Source of the DNA: CADCTB01 sp964479465 | GTDB taxonomy: Bacteria > Actinomycetota > Acidimicrobiia > Acidimicrobiales > AC-14 | Direction of reading: 5' to 3' | DNA: 64,000 nucleotides | Assembly (NCBI GenBank): GCA_964479465.1 | Contig: CAYZMG010000010.1 | Span: forward strand, 14,782 to 78,781 | Shown: positions 7,720 to 16,603 of the stretch, piece after piece | Layout: each line of letters opens with the position of its first letter | Numbering within the stretch: position 1 is the stretch's first letter | Translations under genes and position numbers: made by a program | The notes under the pieces: generated by a model | The model's database searches: none | Told to the model about the DNA's origin: nothing | Seen by the model: the letters and a program-made list of their open reading frames with translations, nothing else

Positions 7720-7741
7720 TTTGGTCACGGTTTGGTCACGG
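7720..7741 (+). repeat. Two tandem 11-bp repeats TTTGGTCACGG (candidate integrase arm sites)
   Basis: TTTGGTCACGG occurs at 7720-7730 and 7731-7741, between the tRNA repeat and the integrase start. Three more copies lie at 23056-23087, just inside the other end. In the circular form they would flank the attP core on both sides, as arm-type sites of tyrosine integrases do. Confidence 0.7.
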
Positions 7742-7763
7742 AATTCTTGGTAGCGTCGCGGCC

Positions 7764-9023
7764 GTGCGAGGGCAAGTCCTCAAACGAGGGGACACGTGGA
7801 GCTACGTCGTCGACCTTCCGCCGGCTCCCGACGGACGCCGCCGGCAGCGCAAGAAGGGCGGCTTCCGCACGCGCAAGGAGGCCGAGGCCGCCCTCGCTGC
7901 GCTCATGACGGATGCGCAGAACGGCAAGGTCGTGGAAGTCACGCGCCAGACGGTGGCGAGCTACCTCGAAGAGTGGTTGGCGACGGTGGCGCCGTCGCTG
8001 CGCCCGACGACCGTGCAGGGCTACGAGCACGCGGTGCGGAACTGGATCATCCCCCGCATCGGCGGAGTACGGCTGCAGGCCGTCACGCCTCAGGTGCTCC
8101 AGCGCATGTACGGCGACCTGTCGACGTCCGGCCGCCTCAACGGGAAAGGCGGGCTCTCGCCTCGGTCGGTCAAGCTGGCCCATACGGTCATGCACCTGGC
8201 GCTCGGCAAGGCGGCCTTATGGCGCGTGATCCCGGCCAACCCGGCAGCTTTGAAGCTGGACCTACCGCGTCAGGTGCGCAAGCCCATGAAGACATGGACC
8301 GCGGAGGAAGCCCGAGGTTTCCTTGCAACGACGGCGGACGACCGACTCGCGACCTTGTGGGTGTTGATGCTCGGGACCGGGCTGCGGCGAGGCGAGGCCC
8401 TCGGTCTGCACTGGGATGCCGTCGACTTCACCGCTTCCCGGCTGGGCGTCGTGAGCGGCCTCGTCGTCGCCTCGTGGCTACTGCGCACCTACCGCCGCAG
8501 CGGCGGCAGGGCCGGCATCCGGGCCGTCGCGGCGTCCCCTCCCGCGCGCCTTGCGCTCGTCGGTGCGTNNNNNNNNNNCGTCGCCAGAGGCAAGCCGTAC
8601 CTGTCCGAGCCCAAGACGCCCGGTAGCCGGCGGGTCGTCCACCTCGACCGCCAAGTGGTGGCGGCACTTCGGGCACATCGGAAGCGTCAAGCCGCCGAAC
8701 GCCTTGCAGCCGGGCAGGGATGGGAGGAAAGCGGTCTGGTGTTCACCACGCCGGCCGGCGGATGGATCGACCCCAACAACATCCATCGGGTCTTTGACGC
8801 CGCGATCGCCCGGGCCGGCGTGCCCTCGATCCGCGTCCACGACTTGCGCCACACCTTCGCCACCCTCGCCCTGGGCGCGGGCGTCCACCCGAAGCAGGTC
8901 CAGGAGATGCTCGGCCACGCTGACGTCTCGATCACCCTCGACATCTACTCGCACGTCACCGAGGACATGCACCGAGAGGCCGCCGAGCGCATCGGCAGGC
9001 TGCTCTTTCCTGATGCTGGGTGA
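7764..9023 (+). CDS. int: Tyrosine recombinase / phage-type integrase of element 2
   Basis: I start at GTG 7764 (peptide VRGQVLKRGDTW), about 419 residues including the gap; the open frame upstream reads through the tRNA repeat and is not coding. The protein has an N-terminal AP2-like arm domain (GGFRTRKEAEAAL), a SAM-like core-binding domain and a C-terminal catalytic domain. Catalytic residues are visible: Arg in GTGLRRGEALGL, His-x-x-Arg in HDLRHTFATL, His in LGHADVSITLDIYSHV and the nucleophile Tyr. Ten Ns (8569-8578) interrupt the catalytic domain. The 40 residues before the gap do not resemble an integrase, so the local assembly is doubtful. It should catalyse recombination at the adjacent tRNA-Pro site. 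Confidence 0.88.
   Translation: MRGQVLKRGDTWSYVVDLPPAPDGRRRQRKKGGFRTRKEAEAALAALMTDAQNGKVVEVTRQTVASYLEEWLATVAPSLRPTTVQGYEHAVRNWIIPRIGGVRLQAVTPQVLQRMYGDLSTSGRLNGKGGLSPRSVKLAHTVMHLALGKAALWRVIPANPAALKLDLPRQVRKPMKTWTAEEARGFLATTADDRLATLWVLMLGTGLRRGEALGLHWDAVDFTASRLGVVSGLVVASWLLRTYRRSGGRAGIRAVAASPPARLALVGAXXXXVARGKPYLSEPKTPGSRRVVHLDRQVVAALRAHRKRQAAERLAAGQGWEESGLVFTTPAGGWIDPNNIHRVFDAAIARAGVPSIRVHDLRHTFATLALGAGVHPKQVQEMLGHADVSITLDIYSHVTEDMHREAAERIGRLLFPDAG
8569..8578. other. Assembly gap (10 N)
   Basis: A run of ten Ns lies in the catalytic domain of the integrase. The roughly 120 bases preceding it translate to an atypical Arg/Ala-rich sequence, suggesting a misjoined contig end. Confidence 0.95.
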
Positions 9024-9086
9024 TGCGGCTATGGCCATTCCCGCTCTGCGAATGCCCCGGATCGCGAGGTCGGTTTCCTGTCATCC

Positions 9087-10814
9087 TCACCACCTCAATT
9101 GACTTGTTTTGACCGCAGCGTCGAACGATACCTGTGCGGTGTCCGCCGTAAGCTCGACGCCGGCAAAAGAACCCCGGGCGTCAAGGTGGTCCTTTATTCG
9201 ATCGAACGCCCACCTCGGCTGTCGGGGAGGACGACGTGCGTACACATGGCGCCCTATGTATGGGCTCGAGTAGGGAAGGGCCATCTGACTCGCACCGACT
9301 GCGTACTCCCAGGCGTCGAATGAGTCGTCAAACTCTAATGGACTGAGTCCGAGGACCGTATCTGAAAGGGGAAGCAAGACGGTTCGGAGCCACTCCGAGC
9401 CAGGAAGCTTGAGCCTCGCGTTCTCATTGAGCAGCTTCGCCCAAGTATCTTCCAGCACAGCCCAAGGATGAAGTGCTTCGAATATTGGCTCAATCTCGCC
9501 CTCATTGACGACAGTTATATCGGTGAAGAGATAACCGAGCATCGGCCAGTTAGCGCCAGCGCAAGCACCAATGCCCGCGGAGTACCACCCGAGCAGTGCT
9601 GGCAGCCGTCGGATCCCAAGCCAAGCGGTGTAACGGGTTCCCGTGATGTGGCGTGCCAGCGGAGCGGAGAGCCACCCGAGGGCAGTTCGAGCGAGGTCCC
9701 GGTGGCGAGATTCATCGCCAAAGCGCCCAAGGATTAGAAGCGCAGCGTCGATCTCGACTGAGCCTGCCGCAACGAGGGCGATGACCTCGCGCACGCTCTG
9801 ATCGGTCGGCTCGCTAGTGAAGTCGATTTCGGTGTCGGTAGCGCGAGTTGCATGGACACGAACGGCGTCATGCAGTCGGATTCGGTGGAGCGGATCGGGC
9901 ACGAAGCGCTTGATCTCGGCGGTCACAAGCTCGACACCAGTGCGGCGTTGCTGCATCAGGTCGTCGAGCGCCTCAATCTTTGTTACGAGCGACGAAAACA
10001 AGATGTCTGCAGAATCGATCTCGATCACGATGCCGTCGCGGCTTCGGACAAGCTCTTGTGCAGCCGCACCAAGGCTGCCGTGCTTGGCCCAGTACATCGG
10101 ATACCGGCGGTTCGGAGCGCGGCTGATTACCGTGCGGAGAGCGCGGTCCCATGTACCCGACCAACCAACAACGACCAAGCCATACTCGTCGACAACCTGG
10201 TCGAGTAGTCGATCGAGTGCAGGATGATAGTGATCGAGTTCCTCGACAGTGTTCTTGATGTTCGGGTTCAGGTAGTCGCCATGAACCTTCACAACTGTGC
10301 ACGGACTGTGCACGAGTGGCACTGCGCCGATCGCGTCCTCGCCGCTGGAGATGACAACCGGCTCGACTCCCACCGCTCGAAGAGCCTGCTCCATGAGGCG
10401 ATCGAAGTTTGTGGTCACGATGACTCGGAAGACACCTCGTGACACCAGCGCAGCGATGCCCTGATGGGCTGCAGTTGGGACCTTCAGTCCGGCGGCACGG
10501 TCCTCCTCGGTGGGTTCGAAGTAAGCGCCCAGGAGGTCTCTTCGGCTCGCGGACGTTGGCGCAATCGCGCCCAGGAGGCCGGAATAGTCGGGCTCCTGCC
10601 CATGGGCGTCCACGTACCACCTAATCGGCTCGGGAGGCGCTGGGTCTACCCCCTCGGCGACGGCCAGCCGGGTCGCGAGGTCATTGACGACTTGCCATCC
10701 GGTCGGGATTCCCGCCGACGAGGAGACCCCAGACCCAACCAATAGAGCCAAGCGACCAGGCGCGCCATGACAGGACATCGCCAGCGATGCAAGCGGGTCA
10801 GCGCTGGCAGTCAT
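9087..10814 (-). CDS. SIR2-domain defence protein (predicted NADase)
   Basis: This 575-residue protein has an N-terminal SIR2-like fold: nucleotide-binding GSGVSSSAGIPTGW (27-40), TTNFD (134-138, Asn136 in the catalytic position), VKVHGDY with the catalytic-type His178, and VVGWSGTWDRAL. These are features of the SIR2_2 family found in anti-phage systems (ThsA, DSR, SIR2-HerA, prokaryotic Argonaute partners), where NAD+ is destroyed on infection. The remaining about 300 residues form a C-terminal region I do not recognise, presumably the sensor. No partner gene (HerA, Argonaute, TIR) is adjacent, so it resembles stand-alone DSR-type proteins. It is convergent with the integrase. Confidence 0.82.
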   Translation of the reverse strand: MTASADPLASLAMSCHGAPGRLALLVGSGVSSSAGIPTGWQVVNDLATRLAVAEGVDPAPPEPIRWYVDAHGQEPDYSGLLGAIAPTSASRRDLLGAYFEPTEEDRAAGLKVPTAAHQGIAALVSRGVFRVIVTTNFDRLMEQALRAVGVEPVVISSGEDAIGAVPLVHSPCTVVKVHGDYLNPNIKNTVEELDHYHPALDRLLDQVVDEYGLVVVGWSGTWDRALRTVISRAPNRRYPMYWAKHGSLGAAAQELVRSRDGIVIEIDSADILFSSLVTKIEALDDLMQQRRTGVELVTAEIKRFVPDPLHRIRLHDAVRVHATRATDTEIDFTSEPTDQSVREVIALVAAGSVEIDAALLILGRFGDESRHRDLARTALGWLSAPLARHITGTRYTAWLGIRRLPALLGWYSAGIGACAGANWPMLGYLFTDITVVNEGEIEPIFEALHPWAVLEDTWAKLLNENARLKLPGSEWLRTVLLPLSDTVLGLSPLEFDDSFDAWEYAVGASQMALPYSSPYIGRHVYARRPPRQPRWAFDRIKDHLDARGSFAGVELTADTAQVSFDAAVKTSQLRW

Positions 10815-10895
10815 GCCACACCATCGTGTCAGACCGCCGCGAGGCGGCTGGTGGATGGCGTGCGTCCCGGGAACTGTCTGATGGCCGAAGTGGCT

Positions 10896-12635
10896 TTACG
10901 CCTTCGCCGGCCGCACATGGGCCGGCGGCAGCGTCCCGTGGACGAGGAGCGCGTCGCCGGGTCGCATCTGGCGGACGACGTTGGCAGCCAACAGCGGGAC
11001 CTGGGTCGGCTGGACTCGGTCGTCGGCGTCGATCCTGTCGGCGCCGAGGTACCCCGGCACGTGCTCGTGGCCGGTGAGCTTGGCGACGTAGTCGAGGCCG
11101 GTGGTGTCGGACATGCCGGTGAAGAACAGCTTGGTCAGGTGGTTGGTCAGGATTGTGTCGGCCTGCACACCGTAGATCGCCTCCACCTGGGCCTTCGACT
11201 GCCAGACGGTTACGAGCTGGATGCCGATGCCCGCGACCGTCGACGCCCACTCGACCAGTTTGCGCAGCGGCGTGTTGGCGGTTTCGTCGAGGGCGAGAAG
11301 CAGCGTCGGTTCCAACCGGGCCCGGTGCCGGCTGGTTCGCTCGAAGGCCTGGTTCACGAGATCGGCGATGAGCCCGCCGAGCACCGGCGCCATGCGGTCT
11401 TGGTCGCCGATCGGCGTGGCTAGGTAGAGCGTGTTGTTCCCGGACAGGAGCCAGTCGAGGTCGATGTCGCAACGCTGGGAGACGGCGGCAACCTGGGGAT
11501 CGGCCCAGGGCCAAATCACCGTGCGGGCCGTGACGTAGATCGACGAGGTGGTCCGGGGATCGAGGTCCCACAGGCCCTTCATCCACCGGTGGACGCGGGC
11601 TGCCTCGGTGGCGAGCGGCTCCTTCCCGCTGTCGACGTGGGCTCGCAGCAGCGGCGCCACCGTCCCACTCGATGTCTCCGTCGGGCGATCGACGGCCATG
11701 ACCCAGTCAACGACGTCGCTGATGGTCCGCTTCTCGCTGTTGGCGGCCAGCCACAACAGGCTGGTGAGCAAGATCTCGGCCTGCTTCATCCAGTGGGAGT
11801 CGCCCTTGCGGTCATCCCGGGGTGCGGCGTCGGCCAGGCTCCTGGCCGTCGCCGCCGCGCCCTGCAGCGATGCCGCGCCGCGAAGGGGTGTCCACTGCGA
11901 GGAGGCGATGCCCGTCGCCCCGGTCGGGTCGAAGACCCTGACCTCGCCAATCTTGCGGCGTTCCTCGATGGTGGCTGCCAGGAGATCGGTCTTGACCGAG
12001 GACAGGATGGCCGGGAAGGCCCAAGCCCGGATGCCGGCCTCGGCGCAGCGGGTCTTGCCCGATCGGCTGGGGCCGATGAGGGCGATCGAGCCGATGTCGC
12101 CGCGTCGTCGCCCACGTCCCCGGCGACGCCGATTGCGGGGTGGGCCCTCTGCTGCGAGGAGGTGGCGGCCGAAGCGGCCCAACACGAAGCGCCCCGGCTC
12201 TGGGCGCCGGACGATGAGGGCGGCGAGGTCGGTGGCCGTCGCCAGCCGGGCTTCGGTGGTTACCCCGAGGCGAGACCGCCGGTCGAGTGGCGTCCGGTCG
12301 GTGCGGAACACCTTCCAGAGCAGGCCAACGATCGCCGCGCAGCATGCGAAGGCCACCACGACGCACGACCAGAACAGGACCGGCCCCGGCAGCTGGGAAC
12401 GGGCCGGCTCCTCGAAGGCGAATCTGGGGTTGCCCCACATCTCCGGCATGTGGCGCAACGCCGCGGCCACCCCGCCGGCGTCGAGGTCGAGGACGCTGCG
12501 GCTGCGGACCAGCGATGCGGCCTGGGCGCCGAGCCACAGGACGCCACCGGCGAAGGCGGCCAGCCCGAGCACTGCGAGCACGGCGAGGTCGAAGCCGTTG
12601 CCCGCAGGCCGCGTGGTCGGCTGGGGCCGGTTCAT
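10896..12635 (-). CDS. Type IV coupling protein (TraD/TraG/VirD4-like ATPase)
   Basis: The 579-residue protein has two N-terminal transmembrane helices (about 13-35 and 86-110) and then a P-loop ATPase: Walker A GPSRSGKT (about 189-196) and Walker B LLLALDETAN, with TYW-type motifs and a C-terminal VPLLAANVVRQMRPGDALLVHG as in TraG/TraM-recognition domains. It would bring the relaxosome to a mating channel. ATG 12635 overlaps the relaxase stop (ATGA), so the two form a minus-strand operon. No other type IV secretion genes are present in the element, which implies use of a helper system. Confidence 0.85.
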   Translation of the reverse strand: MNRPQPTTRPAGNGFDLAVLAVLGLAAFAGGVLWLGAQAASLVRSRSVLDLDAGGVAAALRHMPEMWGNPRFAFEEPARSQLPGPVLFWSCVVVAFACCAAIVGLLWKVFRTDRTPLDRRSRLGVTTEARLATATDLAALIVRRPEPGRFVLGRFGRHLLAAEGPPRNRRRRGRGRRRGDIGSIALIGPSRSGKTRCAEAGIRAWAFPAILSSVKTDLLAATIEERRKIGEVRVFDPTGATGIASSQWTPLRGAASLQGAAATARSLADAAPRDDRKGDSHWMKQAEILLTSLLWLAANSEKRTISDVVDWVMAVDRPTETSSGTVAPLLRAHVDSGKEPLATEAARVHRWMKGLWDLDPRTTSSIYVTARTVIWPWADPQVAAVSQRCDIDLDWLLSGNNTLYLATPIGDQDRMAPVLGGLIADLVNQAFERTSRHRARLEPTLLLALDETANTPLRKLVEWASTVAGIGIQLVTVWQSKAQVEAIYGVQADTILTNHLTKLFFTGMSDTTGLDYVAKLTGHEHVPGYLGADRIDADDRVQPTQVPLLAANVVRQMRPGDALLVHGTLPPAHVRPAKA

Positions 12636-15025
12636 GGCGCAGCCGCGACGGCAACGTCCATCGCCGCGGTCTTGGCGTGGGGCACCGCCAGGGCGTGCTG
12701 GACCCGGGCCAGCGGATCGTCGGGGCCTACTCCGAAGTCATCAGCCGAGGCGACGACGTAGAGGTGGTTGTGGTCCCGACCTCGGCTCAGGCCGGTGTAG
12801 CCCGCTTCGGCAAAGAGGGTCTCGGTGCCGAGCAGGAGAGCCCGGTCACACGTCATGCCCTGGGCCTTGTGGATCGTCCGGGCATAGGCGTGGCCAAGGT
12901 GGCCCGACGCCAGGTAGTCGACGGGCACCTCGACCCGTCGGCCTCCGTCCAGGTCGACGACCAGGCGACGATCGACGGCGCCGGCGACGACGCCGGTATC
13001 GCCGTTGAGCAGTCCGAGGTCGTAGCGGTTGCGGTGGGCCAGGACCCGGTCGCCGACGGCGAAGCCGACCTCGTCGACGCTGAGCTGGTCGGCGCCGAGG
13101 CGCCCGGCCTGCCTCAAGGCCTGGCGGGCCCGGTCGTTGAGGTCGTCGACGTCATCCCGACGCAGAGCGATCATGACCGCGTCGCTTCCCGTCGCGTCTG
13201 CGTCGAGCCAGTCGGCGACCATGGCGTCGCGGACCACCTCGACGTTGTCCGCCACCGTCACGTTGCCGTTGCTGACCAGTCGTCCTAGGGCGGCGTCCAC
13301 GCGTCCCTCCCGCAGGTCGACCAGGGCCGACCGCTCGCTGACATCGGACTGACGCCGATTGCCGGTCAGCTCCTGGTGGCCGAGACGCCGGTCGAGGGCG
13401 GCGAACAGGCCACCGGCCTGGATCTCCGGGAGCTGCTTGGGGTCGCCGACGGCGATGAGCTTCGTGCCAGCCCGGTTGGCTTCCGCCACGAGCGCCGCCA
13501 GCTGGCGGGTGCCGACCATCGCGGCTTCATCAAGGACCAGGACCGTCCGGTCGTCGAGGCGGAGGTTCCCGCCGGCCAGCGCGGCCTGCAGGGATGCCGC
13601 GGTGGAGCTGTGAATCCCGGAGCCGGCCTCTAGCTCCCTCGCCGCCCGGGCCGCCAGCGCGATGCCGAGCACACGGTAGCCGCTGGCCTCGTAGGCCGAG
13701 CGCACGGCGTCGAGGGCGAAGGTCTTCCCCGATCCGGGCCGGCCGACGACGATGTCGACAGCGTCGCCGGACAGAGCCAGCCGGCGGACCACGGCCCGCT
13801 GCTCGTCGCTCAGCGACGGCCGGGCTGCCGTGGCCGCCTCGACGGCTGCGGGGTCGGCGACGGCCGTGCCGCTGGCCCGGCCGACGATCGCAGTATCGAC
13901 GGTGCGGTGCTCCAGCTCGAGGATCTCCGGCGTCGTCCAGATGCGGCCGTCCACTAGCTCCACGGCGTGGGCGGAGGCCAGGAACTCGGCCACCTTGTCT
14001 TCGATCTGCTCCAGCGTGGCGCCCTGGGTGGCGCCCGTGGCGACGCTCCGGACGATGTCGCTGCGGGTGAAGTAGGCATCAGACTCACTCACCCGGCGGG
14101 CAATGTCGGCCGGCGACAACGCGACCTGGGGCCGGCGGATCATGGTCGGTACGTCCGAGATGGAGAACTCCAGCTCCCGGGCTCGCCGTGCCCATCGCCG
14201 GCGAAGCTCGTCCTCCTCGATTGCTTGGCCCTTCGGGGTCCGGGTGGCCAGAGTGGCGATCCGGGCGCCCTCGGCGGTGGTGATCCCTTGGCGGGCCATC
14301 TCGGCTTCGATCACCATGCGGCGCTGGCTGAACGCCCGTCGCACCGTTGCGGGGACGCCGGCAACCTCGGCCACGCCGTGGCGGTCGGCCTCGTCGAACA
14401 GGCACCCGACGTCGCGAGCCAGGGCGTGGCGCAGCGAGGCCTGGAAGACAGCATCGGCCGTGTAGCGCTCCCGGTACACGGCACGGCCGTCGAGCGCCGT
14501 CCAACGGCCGTCGGGTCCTTGGGTGGCGTTGATGACCAGGAGGTGGACGTGTAGGCCCGGGTCGGCCAGGCGGCTGGTGCGGTGCAGGAAGGCAGCGCCG
14601 ACGAACCCGCCGCCGTCGTGCACCTCGGCGCCGGCATGGCCCCGACGGACAGCGCAGGCGTTGGCCTCGAAGAAGCGCCGGCTGTCCTCCACCGCCGACC
14701 ACACCGACTCGACCACGGCCGCCGATGTCTCCGCGTCGCCCAGGGCCCACAGCACAGAGACCGACTTCGGAGCCGAGATGGTGAGGTCGAAGCCGGGCTT
14801 GGTGGCCCGGCTGGCGAGGAGGGCCTCGCCGGTGTGGGGGTGGCGCAGTTCGAACAGGGCGCCGAGCTGCTCGGCGTCGACATCGCCGTGCAGGCCGAGC
14901 TCGGCGGCCAGGCGCCCGACCCAACGGCCCGGAGCCTCGCCGGAAGCGACGTAGTAGTCCTCGGCGCCGTCGACGACCTCCCGCTGGTAGTAGTCGGCGC
15001 TGCGCAGCTTGCCGATGGAGATCAC
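12632..15025 (-). CDS. mobF: MobF-family relaxase/helicase (TrwC/TraI-like)
   Basis: GTG 15025 (VISIGKLRSADYY) fits the usual MobF N-terminus, with the catalytic tyrosines in the first 30 residues (YYQ and DYY); the frame is open to 15055. The relaxase domain shows APKSVSVLWALGD and the metal-binding three-His motif around LHVHLLVINATQ. A helicase follows: Walker A VVGRPGSGKTFAL, Walker B VLVLDEAAMV, GDPKQLPEIQAGG and the C-terminal motif HKAQGMTCDRALL. At 797 residues it is shorter than F TraI but similar to R388 TrwC. It nicks oriT and unwinds the transferred strand. No recognisable oriT; the most likely place is the control region upstream. Confidence 0.9.
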   Translation of the reverse strand: MISIGKLRSADYYQREVVDGAEDYYVASGEAPGRWVGRLAAELGLHGDVDAEQLGALFELRHPHTGEALLASRATKPGFDLTISAPKSVSVLWALGDAETSAAVVESVWSAVEDSRRFFEANACAVRRGHAGAEVHDGGGFVGAAFLHRTSRLADPGLHVHLLVINATQGPDGRWTALDGRAVYRERYTADAVFQASLRHALARDVGCLFDEADRHGVAEVAGVPATVRRAFSQRRMVIEAEMARQGITTAEGARIATLATRTPKGQAIEEDELRRRWARRARELEFSISDVPTMIRRPQVALSPADIARRVSESDAYFTRSDIVRSVATGATQGATLEQIEDKVAEFLASAHAVELVDGRIWTTPEILELEHRTVDTAIVGRASGTAVADPAAVEAATAARPSLSDEQRAVVRRLALSGDAVDIVVGRPGSGKTFALDAVRSAYEASGYRVLGIALAARAARELEAGSGIHSSTAASLQAALAGGNLRLDDRTVLVLDEAAMVGTRQLAALVAEANRAGTKLIAVGDPKQLPEIQAGGLFAALDRRLGHQELTGNRRQSDVSERSALVDLREGRVDAALGRLVSNGNVTVADNVEVVRDAMVADWLDADATGSDAVMIALRRDDVDDLNDRARQALRQAGRLGADQLSVDEVGFAVGDRVLAHRNRYDLGLLNGDTGVVAGAVDRRLVVDLDGGRRVEVPVDYLASGHLGHAYARTIHKAQGMTCDRALLLGTETLFAEAGYTGLSRGRDHNHLYVVASADDFGVGPDDPLARVQHALAVPHAKTAAMDVAVAAAP

Positions 15026-15133
15026 GCCGGCCCGCCGCCGGCTGGTTCGCCGCACCCCTGGTGCATCGGTGTGGGAAATGACGGGCAGTACGCAGGCCGA
15101 TCAGCTGCTTGGGTCATGGGTCGACCGGGTGCG

Positions 15134-15349
15134 TCAGGCCGCACCGTTGGAGGGGCCGAGCAGGTGGAGCAGCTCGTGAAGAGGCACAAGCTTGCGCCGG
15201 CCGAGGCAGACGTTGGGCAGGCCCTCGCGTCCGCCGGTCTCCCGGTAGATGCGGGCCTGGAGGTAGGCCGTCGTCCGTCCGATGCGCAGGAGCTGTGCCG
15301 CCTCCTCGATGGTCAGGAAGGGCGGGAGGTCATGAGGCAGGGCAGCCAT
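15134..15349 (-). CDS. Excisionase-like HTH protein
   Basis: I choose ATG 15349, giving 71 residues; the longer open frame to 15436 runs through the control region. The product is a winged-helix domain of the HTH_17/excisionase family: FLTIEEAAQLLRIGRTTAYLQ, then LPNVCLGRRKLVPLHELLHLL. Excisionases bias integrases toward excision, and small HTHs of this kind also control relaxase genes. It lies upstream of mobF in the same direction and is divergent from the XRE regulator, so it is probably part of the mobility control circuit. Confidence 0.72.
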   Translation of the reverse strand: MAALPHDLPPFLTIEEAAQLLRIGRTTAYLQARIYRETGGREGLPNVCLGRRKLVPLHELLHLLGPSNGAA

Positions 15350-15492
15350 GAGGTTCTCCGTTCTGCAAACTTGCATGGATGTTGTTCGTTGACTCGCATC
15401 CTCGCGCCCGGTATGCTTGGTTGTCAACAGGCACACTGTTAGTTGTCAACAGCGAGTACCAGCGAGTACTGACGAGCACCAGGAGACAATTC
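15350..15492. promoter_or_regulatory. Divergent control region with repeated TTGTCAACAG and AGCGAGTAC motifs
   Basis: This 143-bp region separates the excisionase/relaxase operon (leftward) from the XRE regulator (rightward). TTGTCAACAG occurs at 15421-15430 and again at 15443-15452, 22 bp apart (two helical turns). AGCGAGTAC occurs twice right after (15451-15459 and 15461-15469). On the minus strand TTGACA (15427-15422) with an 18-base spacer to GAGGAT (15403-15398) is a candidate promoter. The repeats are likely operators of the XRE protein, and the region could also contain oriT. Confidence 0.6.
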
Positions 15493-16389
15493 GTGAGACG
15501 CAAGCGCCAGGCCCCCGAAACCTTCGATCGCACCATCGACGCCAATCAGATCGTCGGCGCCAACTTCCGCATGGCCCGTGAACTTCGGGGCTGGACCCAG
15601 GAGGAGACGGCCCGGGTGCTGGCCCCCTACCTCGGTCAGACGCTGCCCAAGGCCAGCATCTCGGCCATCGAGCGGGGGCTCGATCGTGACCGCCGGCGGG
15701 TGTTCAACGCCCAGGAGTTGGTCGCGTTCTCGCTGGGCTTCGACGTGCCGATCTGGTGGTTCTTCCTGCCGCTGATCGGCTCGGACACCATGCGTCTGGA
15801 GAACACCGGCGAGCGAGCCAGCAACCTGCTCATGCTGCTCCTCGGTCGTCAGGACCAGGTCGAGCTGCTGCGCGACCGGGTCGCCACGCTGCGGAGGACG
15901 TCCGATCGCACTGCGGTCGAGGAGATGCTGGAGCGCTTCGTGGGAGCCAAGAGCTGGCAGCACCTGGAGGCGACCCGGCTGCTCGCCATTCAGGAACTGG
16001 CGTACCAGGAGGCCAGCACCATCGAGTCCCTCATCGGCAGCCTGCGTGAGGTGGTGGCCAAGTTCGACGGCGTGTTCGAGAAGGTCGTCCCTCGCGACGT
16101 CGAAATGGCTGCCTTCATGGAGTGGAAGCCGAGCCAGGTCTACCGCAAGACCTCGGAGGTGCTGCTGGGCAAGGCGCTGTTCCACAAGGCGTTCGACGAT
16201 GAGGACGACTTCCGCAGGCATCGGCTCGACCTGCTCCTGTCGCGGGAGGACCTCCCGCTGGAGGACTGGATCGATACCGAGGACCAGGAGCTCCTGTCCC
16301 GGGTCGCCGCCGTCTTTGATCGCATCGAGGAACAGCTTCGGGACAAGGAGTTGCCGCCGCCTCCCGACCGCGTTGCTGATCCTGAGTAG
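15493..16389 (+). CDS. XRE-family transcriptional regulator of the element
   Basis: GTG 15493 follows AGGAG at suitable spacing; the frame is open 114 bases earlier, but that part is the control region. The 298-residue product has an N-terminal Cro/C1-type HTH (about 18-85: NFRMARELRGWTQEETARVL and SISAIERG). A long helical C-terminal region of about 200 residues follows, with charged coiled-coil-like segments and no recognised domain. It probably represses the divergent mobility genes and itself through the repeats upstream. The C-terminal region is large for a simple repressor and might sense a ligand or partner. Confidence 0.75.
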   Translation: MRRKRQAPETFDRTIDANQIVGANFRMARELRGWTQEETARVLAPYLGQTLPKASISAIERGLDRDRRRVFNAQELVAFSLGFDVPIWWFFLPLIGSDTMRLENTGERASNLLMLLLGRQDQVELLRDRVATLRRTSDRTAVEEMLERFVGAKSWQHLEATRLLAIQELAYQEASTIESLIGSLREVVAKFDGVFEKVVPRDVEMAAFMEWKPSQVYRKTSEVLLGKALFHKAFDDEDDFRRHRLDLLLSREDLPLEDWIDTEDQELLSRVAAVFDRIEEQLRDKELPPPPDRVADPE

Positions 16390-16603
16390 GCCAGGAGTCG
16401 TGCCGGTAGCGCCAGGGCGGTCAAGGCCGGCCGAAGGCCGCCCGTGGGGCAGCCTTGACGGCCCGGGTCAGGACCGGAGCGACAATGGTGATTGAAGCCC
16501 GCCAGGGCTTCATGCGAGCGCCGTTGCGGTTGCGGTCCAGCGCGTACGCTTCACCGCCGTCCGAAGGACGCGCCGCCGGGGATCGGAGTAGGTGGATGGC
16601 GAG
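16390..16603. other. Non-coding region with hairpin (16493-16510)
   Basis: These 214 bases follow the XRE gene. GAAGCCC-GCCA-GGGCTTC at 16493-16510 is a perfect 7-bp hairpin, preceded by a GC-rich imperfect inverted repeat near 16423-16442 (GGCCGGCCGAAGGCCGCC). No T-tract follows either. They may end XRE transcription or act as processing sites. I see no RNA gene. Confidence 0.4.

Noticed and set aside
7572..7763. Extended N-terminus of the integrase frame
   Set aside because: It reads through the tRNA repeat, terminator hairpin and arm repeats; the natural start is GTG 7764.
10798..11586. Long minus-strand frame overlapping the coupling protein gene
   Set aside because: It is an Arg/Pro/His-rich shadow in another frame of the coupling ATPase; only the latter has ATPase motifs.
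15350..15492. CRISPR-like repeats in the control region
   Set aside because: Two pairs of short repeats 9-10 bp long without regular spacers; better explained as operators.
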